Source: SIG587 sp045649505 (lineage in GTDB: Bacteria > Bacillota > Clostridia > Oscillospirales > Acutalibacteraceae). Taken from it: DNA of 64,000 nucleotides. Below the pieces are notes generated by a model, which was not told the origin of the DNA, made no database searches, and worked only from the letters and a program-made list of their open reading frames with translations. The translations under genes were made by a program, and so were the position numbers. The stretch covers positions 1 to 64,000 of the forward strand of contig JAZRQA010000061.1 of NCBI GenBank assembly GCA_045649505.1. The letters run 5' to 3'. Each line of letters opens with the position of its first letter. The stretch's first letter is position 1. Below, piece by piece: positions 35,315-44,309 of the stretch.

Positions 35315-37099
35315 CTATTTATTCTGATTTATAATTGCAATAGAAAGGTCGTTAAGCTGAGTAGCGTCTACACAGCTCGGCGCGCCGCTCATAAGCTCAC
35401 CCGAGTTTGAAACCTTGGGGAACGCAATAACATCGCGCAGTGTTTCACAGCCGCACATAAGCATAGCAATTCGGTCAAGACCTATGCCCATACCGCCGTG
35501 GGGCGGTGCACCGAAACGAAATGCATCAGTAAGGAATCCGAACTTCTCGTGCGCCTGCTCGTCGGTAAGACCGAGTGCCCTGAACATCTTGCTCTGAAGC
35601 TCGGGGTCGGTAATACGAATGGAGCCTGAGGAAAGCTCAACACCGTTAAGCACAAGGTCATACGCCTTGGCGAACACCTTTGCAGGGTCGGTGTCAAGGT
35701 ACTGGATGCTTTCATCCAGCGGTGAGGTAAAGGGATGATGCATTGCATCCCAGTTGCCCGTTTCCTCATTGTACTCAAAGAACGGGAATTCGGTTATCCA
35801 AAGGAAATTAAAGGTATTGGGAATAATGTCAAGCTTCTTTGCAACGGTTAAACGTAAAGCGCCCAGTACAGGCAGAGTTATCTTAGCCTTGTCGGCAATA
35901 ATAAGAATAACGTCGCCCTGCTTTGCGCCCATACGGGAAAGAATACCGTTCATTTCATCTTCGCTCATAAACTTGGCAAAGGAGCAATTTGGTACTTCCT
36001 CGGCCCAACGGATAAAGGCAAGGCCCTTTGCGCCGATTCCTCTCACCTGCTCGGTGAGCTTGTCTATCTCTTTTCTCGTGAGCACCCCTGCGGCGTTCTC
36101 GGCATTTATTGCCCTGACTGTGCCGCCGTTTTTAACAGTATCGGAAAATACTGAAAATCCGCAGTTTTCCACAATATCCGAAATATCGGTTATCTTAAGG
36201 CCAAAACGGGTATCGGGCTTATCGGAGCCGTAGCTGTTCATAGCCTCGGTATAGGTCATACGGGGAAGGGGTGTGGGAATATCAATATCCAGAACATCCT
36301 TGAACAGGCGCTTAACATAGCCTTCGCCAATGGATAAAACATCCTCAATATCAACAAAGGACATCTCAAGGTCTATCTGTGTAAACTCCGGCTGGCGGTC
36401 TGCGCGAAGGTCCTCATCACGGTAGCAACGCGCAATCTGCATATAGCGATCAAAACCCGAGAGCATTAAAAGCTGCTTATACATCTGAGGGGACTGCGGC
36501 AGCGCAAAGAAGCTTCCAGGATGTACGCGTGAGGGAACAAGATAATCTCTTGCGCCTTCGGGTGTAGATTTTATAAGGGTGGGTGTTTCTATCTCAATAA
36601 ATCCGTTTTCATCAAAATAGTCACGGGTCACCTTAGCAATGCGGTGACGGGTGAGAATGTTGTTTTGAAGATTTGCGCGGCGCAGGTCAAGATAGCGGTA
36701 CTTAAGGCGCAATTCTTCGTTTGCGTTGGTATCGGTCAAAATTTCAAAGGGCGGTGTTGCGCTTATACCAAGAACATTTAAGGTATCAACGGCAATCTCA
36801 ATTTCGCCTGTGGGTATCTCCTTGTTTATTGAAGAGCGGATTCTAACAGTACCCTTTGCCATAACCACATATTCACTGCGTATTTCAAACGCTTTATTGA
36901 ATACATCTCTGTCGGTAGCATCGTCAAAAGCAAGCTGAACAATACCTGTACGGTCTCTCAAATCAATGAAAATAAGGGAGCCAAGATCGCGCTGACGCTG
37001 TACCCAGCCTGCAACAGTAACGGTTTTTCCCTCATCCTCGCGGCGCAACGCTGCGCAATATACACTTCGGCGAAGCTCGCCCATTTTATCAAGTTTCAT
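35315..37099 (-). CDS. aspS: Aspartate--tRNA ligase
   Basis: Class IIb synthetase, 594 residues: an N-terminal OB-fold anticodon-binding domain (1-105, with VTVAGWVQRQRDLGSLIFIDLRDRTG), class II motif 2 in CYRDEDLRADRQPEFTQIDLE, the bacterial-type GAD insertion (about 290-400) and motif 3 GMGIGLDRIAML. The insertion marks the bacterial type. Whether it also charges tRNA-Asn is not decidable here. It lies 12 nt after hisS. Confidence 0.96.
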   Translation of the reverse strand: MKLDKMGELRRSVYCAALRREDEGKTVTVAGWVQRQRDLGSLIFIDLRDRTGIVQLAFDDATDRDVFNKAFEIRSEYVVMAKGTVRIRSSINKEIPTGEIEIAVDTLNVLGISATPPFEILTDTNANEELRLKYRYLDLRRANLQNNILTRHRIAKVTRDYFDENGFIEIETPTLIKSTPEGARDYLVPSRVHPGSFFALPQSPQMYKQLLMLSGFDRYMQIARCYRDEDLRADRQPEFTQIDLEMSFVDIEDVLSIGEGYVKRLFKDVLDIDIPTPLPRMTYTEAMNSYGSDKPDTRFGLKITDISDIVENCGFSVFSDTVKNGGTVRAINAENAAGVLTRKEIDKLTEQVRGIGAKGLAFIRWAEEVPNCSFAKFMSEDEMNGILSRMGAKQGDVILIIADKAKITLPVLGALRLTVAKKLDIIPNTFNFLWITEFPFFEYNEETGNWDAMHHPFTSPLDESIQYLDTDPAKVFAKAYDLVLNGVELSSGSIRITDPELQSKMFRALGLTDEQAHEKFGFLTDAFRFGAPPHGGMGIGLDRIAMLMCGCETLRDVIAFPKVSNSGELMSGAPSCVDATQLNDLSIAIINQNK

Positions 37100-37111
37100 T
37101 TTATAAACCTC

Positions 37112-38419
37112 CTACTGCGCGATAGCATTTGTAAGATTATCTATAGCCATGGTCTGTTTTGCCGCATAAAGCTCATCAACTATATTTTCAAGGTCAATTT
37201 CTCGGCTTTCGCCGTTTTCCATATTCTTTATGTTGGCCTTTTTGTTTTTAAGCTCATCATCACCGAGCACCATCGTAAATGCGGCACCAAGCTTGTTGGC
37301 GTAGCGCATCTGCGCCTTAACGCCCCTACCGCTTATCTCGCATTGGGCAGCAAATCCCTCGGCGCGTAGCTTGGCGCAAAGACCGCTTGCCTTAACTGCA
37401 GCATCGGCGCCCATTGCGGCAATAAATAAGTCGCATTTTTCAGGTTTTGGAAGATCAATACCTTGATTTTCAAGCACAAGCATAAGGCGCTCGATACCCA
37501 TTCCAAAGCCTAAAGCAGGGAGCGCGGGACCGCCCATCTGGGAAACAAGCCCGTCATATCTGCCGCCGCCGCAAACGGTACCCTGAGCACCAATATCGTT
37601 TGAAACAAACTCGAAAACAGTCCTTGTGTAGTAGTCAAGCCCTCTTACAATATGAGGGTCGACAGTATACTCAATACCCATTGCGCTAAGATGGCTTTTA
37701 ACGCCCTCAAAATGCTCGGCACATTCATCGCAAAGGTAGTCTATCATAACAGGGGCTTGCTTTGCTATTTTAGAGCATATGGGTGACTTGCAATCTAAAA
37801 TTCGCATAGGATTACGCTCAAGCCTGTCCTTACAGGTTTCGCACAGCTCATCAGTGTGTGCGGCAAAATAGGCTTTAAGAGCCTCGTGATATTTTGCTCT
37901 GCAGGTAGGACAGCCTATGGAATTTATCTGCAAGGAAAGATTTTTAATACCAAGTCCACTCAGCACACTGCGGCCAAGGGCTATGACCTCGGCATCGGCA
38001 CCGGGCTCACCGGCACCAAAGCACTCAATGCCAAATTGGTGAAACTCCCTGAGTCTGCCTGCCTGAGGCTTTTCGTAGCGGTAACAACCGCCTATATAAC
38101 AGACCTTAAGAGGCAACGCGCCATTTACAAGGCCGTTTTCTATAGCGCTGCGCACAACACCGGCAGTAAGTTCGGGGCGAAGCGTGATGCTCCTTCCGCC
38201 CTTATCGTCAAAGGTATACATTTCCTTTTGAACAACATCGGTAGTATCACCAACGCTGCGCTTGAACACCTCGGTATGCTCAAATACGGGTACACGTATC
38301 TCCTTAAATCCGTAAAGCCTTGCGGTGTCAAGCATATATTCTTCGACAAATTGCCATTTATAGCTGTCCTCAGGTAACAGGTCACAGGTTCCCTTAATAG
38401 CACGGTTTATTTCAGCCAT
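37112..38419 (-). CDS. hisS: Histidine--tRNA ligase
   Basis: Class IIa synthetase of 435 residues. Motif 1 region GTCDLLPEDSYKW, motif 2 YIGGCYRYEKPQAGRLREFHQFG, the histidine-specific motif VRGLDYYTRTVFEF, motif 3 GFGMGIERL and a C-terminal anticodon-binding domain (about 340-425). A small Cys-rich segment (CPTC...CETC, then CDEC) lies between motifs 2 and 3, a plausible zinc-knuckle insertion. GGAGAGG precedes the ATG. Confidence 0.95.
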   Translation of the reverse strand: MAEINRAIKGTCDLLPEDSYKWQFVEEYMLDTARLYGFKEIRVPVFEHTEVFKRSVGDTTDVVQKEMYTFDDKGGRSITLRPELTAGVVRSAIENGLVNGALPLKVCYIGGCYRYEKPQAGRLREFHQFGIECFGAGEPGADAEVIALGRSVLSGLGIKNLSLQINSIGCPTCRAKYHEALKAYFAAHTDELCETCKDRLERNPMRILDCKSPICSKIAKQAPVMIDYLCDECAEHFEGVKSHLSAMGIEYTVDPHIVRGLDYYTRTVFEFVSNDIGAQGTVCGGGRYDGLVSQMGGPALPALGFGMGIERLMLVLENQGIDLPKPEKCDLFIAAMGADAAVKASGLCAKLRAEGFAAQCEISGRGVKAQMRYANKLGAAFTMVLGDDELKNKKANIKNMENGESREIDLENIVDELYAAKQTMAIDNLTNAIAQ

Positions 38420-38458
38420 CTAATATCCTCTCCAATACCGAAAAACGGCATAATGTAT

Positions 38459-38510
38459 GGGAGGATGCTATCCTCCCGTAAAGTTCACAGGGCGGCATTT
38501 GCGCCGCCCG
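38459..38510. other. Two GC-rich hairpins between mgsA and hisS
   Basis: Arms GGGAGGAT/ATCCTCCC (38459-38477) and GGGCGGC/GCCGCCC (38491-38510) lie in the 103-bp gap between two minus-strand genes. Neither has a T-run on the minus strand, so they are not convincing terminators. They may be mRNA-stabilising or processing structures. Confidence 0.5.
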
Positions 38511-38522
38511 ATAGTTTTGTTA

Positions 38523-38921
38523 TCAGCCCTTGCGCACAATATCACGCCAGTCAAGATCACCGCGCTCAAGTCCATGAATAAGCATTTCAGCCGTTGCAAT
38601 ATTGGTGGCAACGGGAATATTATGAACATCGCAAAGGCGCAGCATTACCTGATCGTCATTTTCACCCTTAGGATTGAGCGGGTCGCGGAAGTAAAGCACA
38701 AGGTCAATTTCATCGCAACCTATTCTCGCGGCAATCTGCTGAGAGCCGCCCTGAGAGCCGCCTAAAAAGCGTATTATATTAAGCCCTGTAGCTTCGGCAA
38801 CGGTTTTTCCCGTCGTACCTGTAGCAAGCAAAGTATGTCTGCTTAAAATGCCGCAGTAGGCAATACAAAACTGTACCATAAGCTCTTTTTTTGCGTCATC
38901 TGCAATCAAAGCAATGTTCAT
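38523..38921 (-). CDS. mgsA: Methylglyoxal synthase
   Basis: MgsA converts dihydroxyacetone phosphate to methylglyoxal and phosphate, a bypass that relieves phosphorylated-sugar stress. The 132 residues show the family's phosphate-binding and catalytic segments: MNIALIADDAKKELM, ATGTTGKTV, FLGGSQGGSQQIAARI, DLVLYFRDPLNPKGENDD and the conserved late NIATAEMLI. In many Clostridia it lies near minD and rod-shape genes, as here. Confidence 0.95.
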   Translation of the reverse strand: MNIALIADDAKKELMVQFCIAYCGILSRHTLLATGTTGKTVAEATGLNIIRFLGGSQGGSQQIAARIGCDEIDLVLYFRDPLNPKGENDDQVMLRLCDVHNIPVATNIATAEMLIHGLERGDLDWRDIVRKG

Positions 38922-38968
38922 TTAAATCATCCTCGCTGTATCTAATTTAACAAGACCATAAATTTAGT

Positions 38969-39700
38969 CTATATTTTTTTTGGTTTCGGCAATCGCACAT
39001 TCTCTCCCTGAAGGCGTTTTGAAATTCGGAAAAAAGCCCTGGCCGCGCGTCCTTTTTTTAAAGGCTTGCCCTTTGCGGCGGCAACCATAAGTTCCTGTGC
39101 GTAAGGAACAATTCCGATAAGCTGAATCCCTGTGTGGTCAATAGTGTCGTCAATGTTTTTATAAATTCCGCTTTTAATAAGCCGAATATCAAATCTGTTT
39201 AGAACCATGCGCACATTGTCAGAGAAAGCACAAATTCTTTCGCATATACCCGCCGCATCTCTTATACACACGACATCGGGGGTCACTACCACAAGATGTG
39301 TTGTACCGCTCGGCATTGCTGCGCAAAGCTTAAAATCAACGCCTGCGGGGAAATCAAAAATAACAATATCGTAAAGGCCTGCAACCTCTGCGGCAAAGCT
39401 CGCAAAGGAAAAGGTATCTATCATACCTTCATCGGCAGGTGCGGCAAGAAGATCTAATTTTTTAAATCCCTCAACCGCGCAAACAGCATCCTCAAGAGGC
39501 TTTCCAAGCAGTACATCGCTTATATCAAATACAAGACGGGCGCTTACTCCAAGCATTAAATCAAGGCATCTTAGCCCCGCATCCATATCAACAAGCAGTA
39601 CGCTTTTACCCGCCGCGGCAAAGGCACAGGAAAGTCCTGCGCTGAAGGTGGATTTTCCAACCCCACCTTTGCCGGAGGTCACGGTATAAATTTCACTCAT
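38969..39700 (-). CDS. minD: MinD-like septum-site ATPase
   Basis: MinD-type P-loop ATPase of 243 residues with deviant Walker A GKGGVGKST (10-18), VDMDAGLRCLDLMLG, and Walker B IVIFDFPAG. The C-terminus (RISKRLQGENVRLPKPKKI) is basic and could form the amphipathic membrane-targeting helix, though it is less regular than in classical MinD. No minC or minE is adjacent, so the partner is unknown. Position beside PBP2 supports a cell-division or cell-shape role. Confidence 0.85.
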   Translation of the reverse strand: MSEIYTVTSGKGGVGKSTFSAGLSCAFAAAGKSVLLVDMDAGLRCLDLMLGVSARLVFDISDVLLGKPLEDAVCAVEGFKKLDLLAAPADEGMIDTFSFASFAAEVAGLYDIVIFDFPAGVDFKLCAAMPSGTTHLVVVTPDVVCIRDAAGICERICAFSDNVRMVLNRFDIRLIKSGIYKNIDDTIDHTGIQLIGIVPYAQELMVAAAKGKPLKKGRAARAFFRISKRLQGENVRLPKPKKI

Positions 39701-39769
39701 AAAACCGTTACTCCTATATCATATATATCTAAAGCAGATTTTAACATAAAGTTGCTATCTCGTCAAGAT

Positions 39770-41761
39770 TTATTCTAATACAACATAAGGCTTTTGATAT
39801 GTTGTATCGGTTTCGTCGGCAAAGAAATATGCGTCCATAATAGTCTTGGCAACGGTGGCGGCGTAGGAGCTTACCTCGCCGTGCTCCAACACAACGGCTA
39901 TAGCTATTTCGGGGTTATCAAAGGGGGCGAAGGCTATAAAGACGCAGTGGTCGGGACCTGAGGTTGTCTGTGAGGTACCCGTTTTACCGCCTACCTTAAG
40001 CGGATAACTGCCGAATACTCCGCTACCTGTACCGTCGGTAGTAACCGAAAGCATTCCTTCCTTAACGTCCTCAAGATTTTTTTCCGATATTTTAATTTTA
40101 TTAAGTTGTTTGCCCTTATTCTCGTAATAGGTCTCACTCAGGTCGTAGGAAACAGTCTTGGATATAAGCGATGCTTGATGGCGTGTTCCGCCGTTGGCAA
40201 GTGTTGCAGTATAGCTTGCAAGCTGTAGCGGAGTGAAGGCGTTCATTTGTCCAATAGCCGCCTGCAGTGTGTCACCGCCCATACTATCGGTAGTGGGCTC
40301 AACAAGCAGACCTGCCGAGGCAGAAACCTCGGTTTTCGGGGCAACGCCAAGACCGAATTGCTTAAAGTAATCGGTAAGCTTCATAATACCTATGCGCTTG
40401 CCGAGTTCGAAGAAATAGTAGTTACAAGAGCGAGACAGAGCTTTTGTGAGAGCTGTGCTTCCGTGCCAACCCATACAGTTTGGTCTATAGTCTGAAAAGA
40501 AGGTGTATGTGTGCTGGCAGTAAATACTTTCATCGCTGGTGACAAGACCGTTTTCAAGAGCCGCAATCGCAACGGCAGGCTTTATAGTGGAACCTATAGG
40601 ATATATACCGTTAAAGGCGCGGTCGGTCAGCGGTTTTGCAGGGTCGTTTGCAAGGGATGAATATATCTCATGGTAGGTAGACATATCGAAGGAGGGATAG
40701 TTAGCCGAAACAATTACCTCGTTGGTATCTACTTTAACTGCAACTGCGGCACCGCCTACAACTCTGCCGCCTTTTTGATTTCTGTTTGACTGCGCTTTTT
40801 TAATAACGCCCGCCAGAGAGTCCTGCGCTGTGCGCTGAATTGTTTTATCAAGGGTCAGCATAATCGTTTTACCCGAAACAGGTTCTTTGGTAACGGTGGT
40901 TTCAAGTATAGTACCCTTTGAATCTATTTTATAGGTTATCTCACCGTCAGTACCGCGAAGGTCGCTTTCGGCATAGGCTTCAATACCGCTTTTTCCCACC
41001 TTATCGTTATAGGAGTAGCCTTTTTCCTTAAGCTCGGCCCACTCCTCAGCATAAATGGGACCAAGCTCCCCGATAATGTTAGGGGCAAGGGTGGTATCAA
41101 CATATTCTCTGAACGGAGTTATGTCAACCGTAACACCGTTAAGAATAAAATTATATTCACTTATAACGCGCATAAGCTCGGCTGAGATATCCTCGGCAAA
41201 AATGTAGGGGTTAGTAACCGAGAAATCTGTAATTTCCATTGAATAGCGAACACCCATAATAAGGCGTTGCTGTGCGCGGGAGTAGTTTTCAAGGGAATAG
41301 CGTTTAACCATCTGCACAAAGCAGTTTTCAGCCGTTGCGTAATCGGCAAGGTTAAGTGTCGCAATAAGCTGATTTTTTGCCGTTTCTTCACCCTTGTAGG
41401 TAAAGGGTTCGCCCTGTGATAGGGGCAGTTTGTCCTCCCACTGCGCATTTTTATCTTTAAAAATGCCTATAAGGCGTAAAATGGTATCATTAAGCTGAGC
41501 GCGGCGGATGTTGGCGCTGTTAAAAACAACATTATATCCGTCACGGTTAACGGCTATTTGCCGCCCGTAGCAGTCAAGTATCTCACCGCGCGGAGCCTTT
41601 ATTTTTGAAACAATGGTGGAAATTCCCGCGCCCTGCGCTGTGTAGGTATCGGCATTAACTATCTGGAGTGAGCAAATGCGCACAACGTAAAGCAGCACGA
41701 TAACCACTGCGATTATTGACAACACGGTTATTCGCGTCTGCTTTTTTCTTGTAAATGCCAT
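39770..41761 (-). CDS. mrdA: Penicillin-binding protein 2 (peptidoglycan transpeptidase)
   Basis: A class B PBP of 663 residues, a D,D-transpeptidase of the elongasome or divisome. It has one N-terminal membrane helix (about 10-35), the non-penicillin-binding dimerisation domain (about 50-320) and the transpeptidase domain with S391-T-I-K394, the SxN motif SCN and KTGT. ATG 41761 was chosen with AGGAGG upstream; a GTG 9 nt before lies too close to that box. The neighbouring minD and mgsA suggest the shape-related PBP2 rather than SpoVD, but I cannot rule the latter out. Confidence 0.87.
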   Translation of the reverse strand: MAFTRKKQTRITVLSIIAVVIVLLYVVRICSLQIVNADTYTAQGAGISTIVSKIKAPRGEILDCYGRQIAVNRDGYNVVFNSANIRRAQLNDTILRLIGIFKDKNAQWEDKLPLSQGEPFTYKGEETAKNQLIATLNLADYATAENCFVQMVKRYSLENYSRAQQRLIMGVRYSMEITDFSVTNPYIFAEDISAELMRVISEYNFILNGVTVDITPFREYVDTTLAPNIIGELGPIYAEEWAELKEKGYSYNDKVGKSGIEAYAESDLRGTDGEITYKIDSKGTILETTVTKEPVSGKTIMLTLDKTIQRTAQDSLAGVIKKAQSNRNQKGGRVVGGAAVAVKVDTNEVIVSANYPSFDMSTYHEIYSSLANDPAKPLTDRAFNGIYPIGSTIKPAVAIAALENGLVTSDESIYCQHTYTFFSDYRPNCMGWHGSTALTKALSRSCNYYFFELGKRIGIMKLTDYFKQFGLGVAPKTEVSASAGLLVEPTTDSMGGDTLQAAIGQMNAFTPLQLASYTATLANGGTRHQASLISKTVSYDLSETYYENKGKQLNKIKISEKNLEDVKEGMLSVTTDGTGSGVFGSYPLKVGGKTGTSQTTSGPDHCVFIAFAPFDNPEIAIAVVLEHGEVSSYAATVAKTIMDAYFFADETDTTYQKPYVVLE

Positions 41762-41784
41762 TTGTCTCACCTCCTGTGTAGTGA

Positions 41785-41926
41785 TTATAATGAATATAGG
41801 TTGGTGAAAAAGCGCACTTGCGCTTTTTCACGGACAAATTTTTAATTTGTCCGTGAAATTATAAAAATAATTTCACCTATTTCATTGCAATGATGTCGGC
41901 GTAAATAATCAAGGATTATTTACATA
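41785..41926 (-). repeat. Multi-hairpin intergenic repeat, copy B (inverted)
   Basis: The reverse complement equals positions 1-142 except at 41842. It lies between the divergent mrdA and metY genes and takes up most of the space upstream of mrdA, so it may carry or interrupt that promoter. The flanking bases differ from those at copy A immediately after 41785, giving a sharp boundary on that side. See copy A for the palindromes. Confidence 0.85.
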
Positions 41927-41949
41927 AAACCGCTATGTGTAGCGGTTTT
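41926..41949 (+). terminator. Terminator-like hairpin ahead of metY
   Basis: Perfect arms AAAACCGCTA (41926-41935) and TAGCGGTTTT (41940-41949) with a 4-nt loop and T-end. No plus-strand gene precedes it, so it is either part of the repeat's insertion context, insulation from transcription entering through the repeat, or an attenuator of metY. Confidence 0.65.
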
Positions 41950-42030
41950 TCGAAAAACCTTTATTTGAAAGCTTTTCGACTACCGATTATCATTATAAAA
42001 ACGTATATTGATTTTTCGGAGGAAAAAACT

Positions 42031-43314
42031 ATGGATAAAGCGTTAATTGGTACAAAATGTGTACAAGGCGGTTACCGTCCTTCAAACGGTGAACCAAGAC
42101 AGGTACCCATTATTCAGAGTACCACTTTTAAATATGCTACAAGCGAGGAAATGGGCAAGCTGTTTGACCTTGAGGCAAGCGGTTATTTCTATTCCCGTCT
42201 TCAAAACCCCACCTGTGACACGGTTGCTGCAAAGATATGCGAGCTTGAGGGCGGAACTGCCGCAATGCTTACCTCATCGGGTATGGCGGCAAGCTTTCTC
42301 GCTGTGTTTAATATTTGTTCTTGCGGAGACCATTTCATTTCAAGTTCAGCAATTTACGGCGGAACATTTAACCTTTTTGCGGTTACACTAAAGAGAATGG
42401 GTATTGAATGTACCTTTATCTCCCCCGACTGCACCGATGAAGAGTTTCACGCCGCCTTTAAGGATAACACCAAGCTTGTATTTGGTGAGACCATTGCCAA
42501 CCCTGCTTTAAGGGTTTTGGATATTGAGCGTTTTGCCAATATTGCGCACGCCCACGGCGTTCCCCTTATTATTGATAACACCTTCCCCACACCCGTTCAC
42601 TGCAGACCTTTTGAGTGGGGTGCTGATATTGTTACCCACGCTACCACAAAGTATATGGACGGTCACGGAAGTGCTGTAGGCGGTGCTATAGTTGATTCGG
42701 GTAAATTTGACTGGACTAAATATCCCGATAAATTCCCCGGACTTTGCACACCCGATGAAAGCTATCACGGTATTACCTACACCGAACGTTTTGGTATTGA
42801 GGGCGCATATATAACCAAGGCCACCGCTCAGCTTATGCGCGACCTTGGCGTTACCGCCGCACCTATGAGCGCATATCTTTTAAACCTTGGTCTTGAGAGC
42901 CTGCACGTAAGGATGAAGCGACACTCCGATAACGGTCTTGCAGTTGCTAAATTCCTTGAGAATCACGAAAAAATCGGTTGGGTTAATTTCCCTGGGCTTG
43001 AGGGCAACGAGGATTATGAATTAACACAAAAATATCTTCCCGACGGCACCTGCGGTGTAATCAGCTTCGGTGTTAAAGGCGGAAGAGAGGCAGCCTCTAA
43101 GTTTATGAAGGCGCTAAACCTTATTGCTATTGAAACTCATGTTGCCGATGCTCGTTCGTGTTGTCTGCACCCTGCTACCGCAACACACAGACAGTTAAGC
43201 GATGAAGAACTTGTCTTAGCGGGAGTTGGTCCCGACCTTATCCGTCTTTCTTGCGGTCTTGAGGATGCCGCCGACCTTATTGCCGATATTGAACAGGCAC
43301 TGAGCAATGTATAA
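42031..43314 (+). CDS. metY: O-acetylhomoserine sulfhydrylase / Cys-Met metabolism PLP enzyme
   Basis: Fold-type I PLP enzyme of 427 residues that makes homocysteine from O-acetylhomoserine and sulfide, or in related members cleaves methionine. It has the FYSRLQNPTCDTVAAKICELEGG segment, LTSSGMAAS phosphate loop, IDNTFPTP with the PLP-ring Asp, and Lys207 in THATTKY as Schiff-base lysine. The partner metA next door favours the sulfhydrylase role. ATG 42031 has GGAGG upstream; the frame is open further but runs into the hairpin. A methionine gamma-lyase remains possible. Confidence 0.85.
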   Translation: MDKALIGTKCVQGGYRPSNGEPRQVPIIQSTTFKYATSEEMGKLFDLEASGYFYSRLQNPTCDTVAAKICELEGGTAAMLTSSGMAASFLAVFNICSCGDHFISSSAIYGGTFNLFAVTLKRMGIECTFISPDCTDEEFHAAFKDNTKLVFGETIANPALRVLDIERFANIAHAHGVPLIIDNTFPTPVHCRPFEWGADIVTHATTKYMDGHGSAVGGAIVDSGKFDWTKYPDKFPGLCTPDESYHGITYTERFGIEGAYITKATAQLMRDLGVTAAPMSAYLLNLGLESLHVRMKRHSDNGLAVAKFLENHEKIGWVNFPGLEGNEDYELTQKYLPDGTCGVISFGVKGGREAASKFMKALNLIAIETHVADARSCCLHPATATHRQLSDEELVLAGVGPDLIRLSCGLEDAADLIADIEQALSNV

Positions 43315-43339
43315 AAATAATTTTTAACGAGGTAATATA

Positions 43340-44257
43340 ATGCCTATTAAAATACCGAACGACCTCCCTGCAGTACAAACGCTGTTGGACGAAAATATTT
43401 TTGCCATAACCGAAACAAGGGCAATTACTCAGGATATTCGTCCCCTTAAAATTCTGCTTCTCAATCTTATGCCTAAGAAGATAGAAACCGAGACCCAGAT
43501 TTGCAGAATTTTGGGTAACACCCCCTTACAGATAGAGTTAACCCTTATCCGCACAAGCACCCACGAGGGTAAAAACACCTCAAAGGAACATCTTCTTGCG
43601 TTTTATAAGACCTTCGAGGATGTAAAACACGAAAACTTTGACGGTATGATAATCACGGGCGCGCCCGTTGAGCAGCTTGAATTTGAACAGGTCGATTACT
43701 GGGATGAGCTTTGCACTATTATGGATTGGAGCACCACTCATGTGCACAGTACAATGCACATTTGTTGGGGTGCACAGGCAGGTCTTTACCACCATTTTGG
43801 AATAAAAAAGCATCCCCTTGACAAAAAACTTTTCGGGGTATTTGCGCACAAATGCGAACACCCGAAATCTATGCTCCTTCGTGGCTTTGACAGCGTTTTT
43901 TACGTGCCCCACTCCCGTTATACCGAGGTAAGGCGCGAGGATATTCTTTCGTGTAAGGATTTAAAAATACTTGTTTCCTCACCTGAAGCAGGTGTGCATA
44001 TTGTTGCCCAGAACGGCGGAAGAAGATTTTTTGTTATGGGTCACGCGGAATATGACCCCCTCACCCTTGATGCAGAATATAAGCGTGATGCCGCCGCGGG
44101 ACTTGACACCGCAATCCCCAAAAATTACTATCCCGACAACGACCCCGATAAATTCCCCATTGTAAACTGGCGCGCACACGGAAGTCTTATTTTTATAAAT
44201 TGGCTCAACTATTTTGTGTACCAGTCTACCCCCTATGACCTAAAGGAAATAAAATAA
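43340..44257 (+). CDS. metA: Homoserine O-acetyltransferase (MetA type)
   Basis: MetA activates homoserine for methionine synthesis. The 305-residue protein has the nucleophile Cys142 in HICWGAQAG, the oxyanion segment and His in MGHAEYDPLTL. Glu111 (GAPVEQLEFEQV) is the residue that marks acetyl-CoA rather than succinyl-CoA use; succinyltransferases have Gly here. This fits metY 25 nt upstream, an O-acetylhomoserine user. No S-box or other riboswitch is visible ahead of the pair. Confidence 0.93.
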   Translation: MPIKIPNDLPAVQTLLDENIFAITETRAITQDIRPLKILLLNLMPKKIETETQICRILGNTPLQIELTLIRTSTHEGKNTSKEHLLAFYKTFEDVKHENFDGMIITGAPVEQLEFEQVDYWDELCTIMDWSTTHVHSTMHICWGAQAGLYHHFGIKKHPLDKKLFGVFAHKCEHPKSMLLRGFDSVFYVPHSRYTEVRREDILSCKDLKILVSSPEAGVHIVAQNGGRRFFVMGHAEYDPLTLDAEYKRDAAAGLDTAIPKNYYPDNDPDKFPIVNWRAHGSLIFINWLNYFVYQSTPYDLKEIK

Positions 44258-44275
44258 GAAATTTTTAAAAAGGTC

Positions 44276-44304
44276 TTGACAAACAAAAAGCACTGTGTTA
44301 CAAT
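44276..44304 (+). promoter_or_regulatory. Promoter of T-box unit 1 (Ile)
   Basis: -35 TTGACA (44276-44281), 17-bp spacer, -10 TACAAT (44299-44304). Confidence 0.88.
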
Positions 44305-44309
44305 ACGAA

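Noticed and set aside
41927..42030. An S-box or other methionine riboswitch ahead of metY-metA
   Set aside because: The space before metY is about 100 nt and shows only a simple terminator hairpin; no SAM-riboswitch core was seen.
41935..42030. The longer metY frame starting at 41935
   Set aside because: It would begin inside the terminator hairpin, lacks a ribosome binding site, and adds residues foreign to the family.
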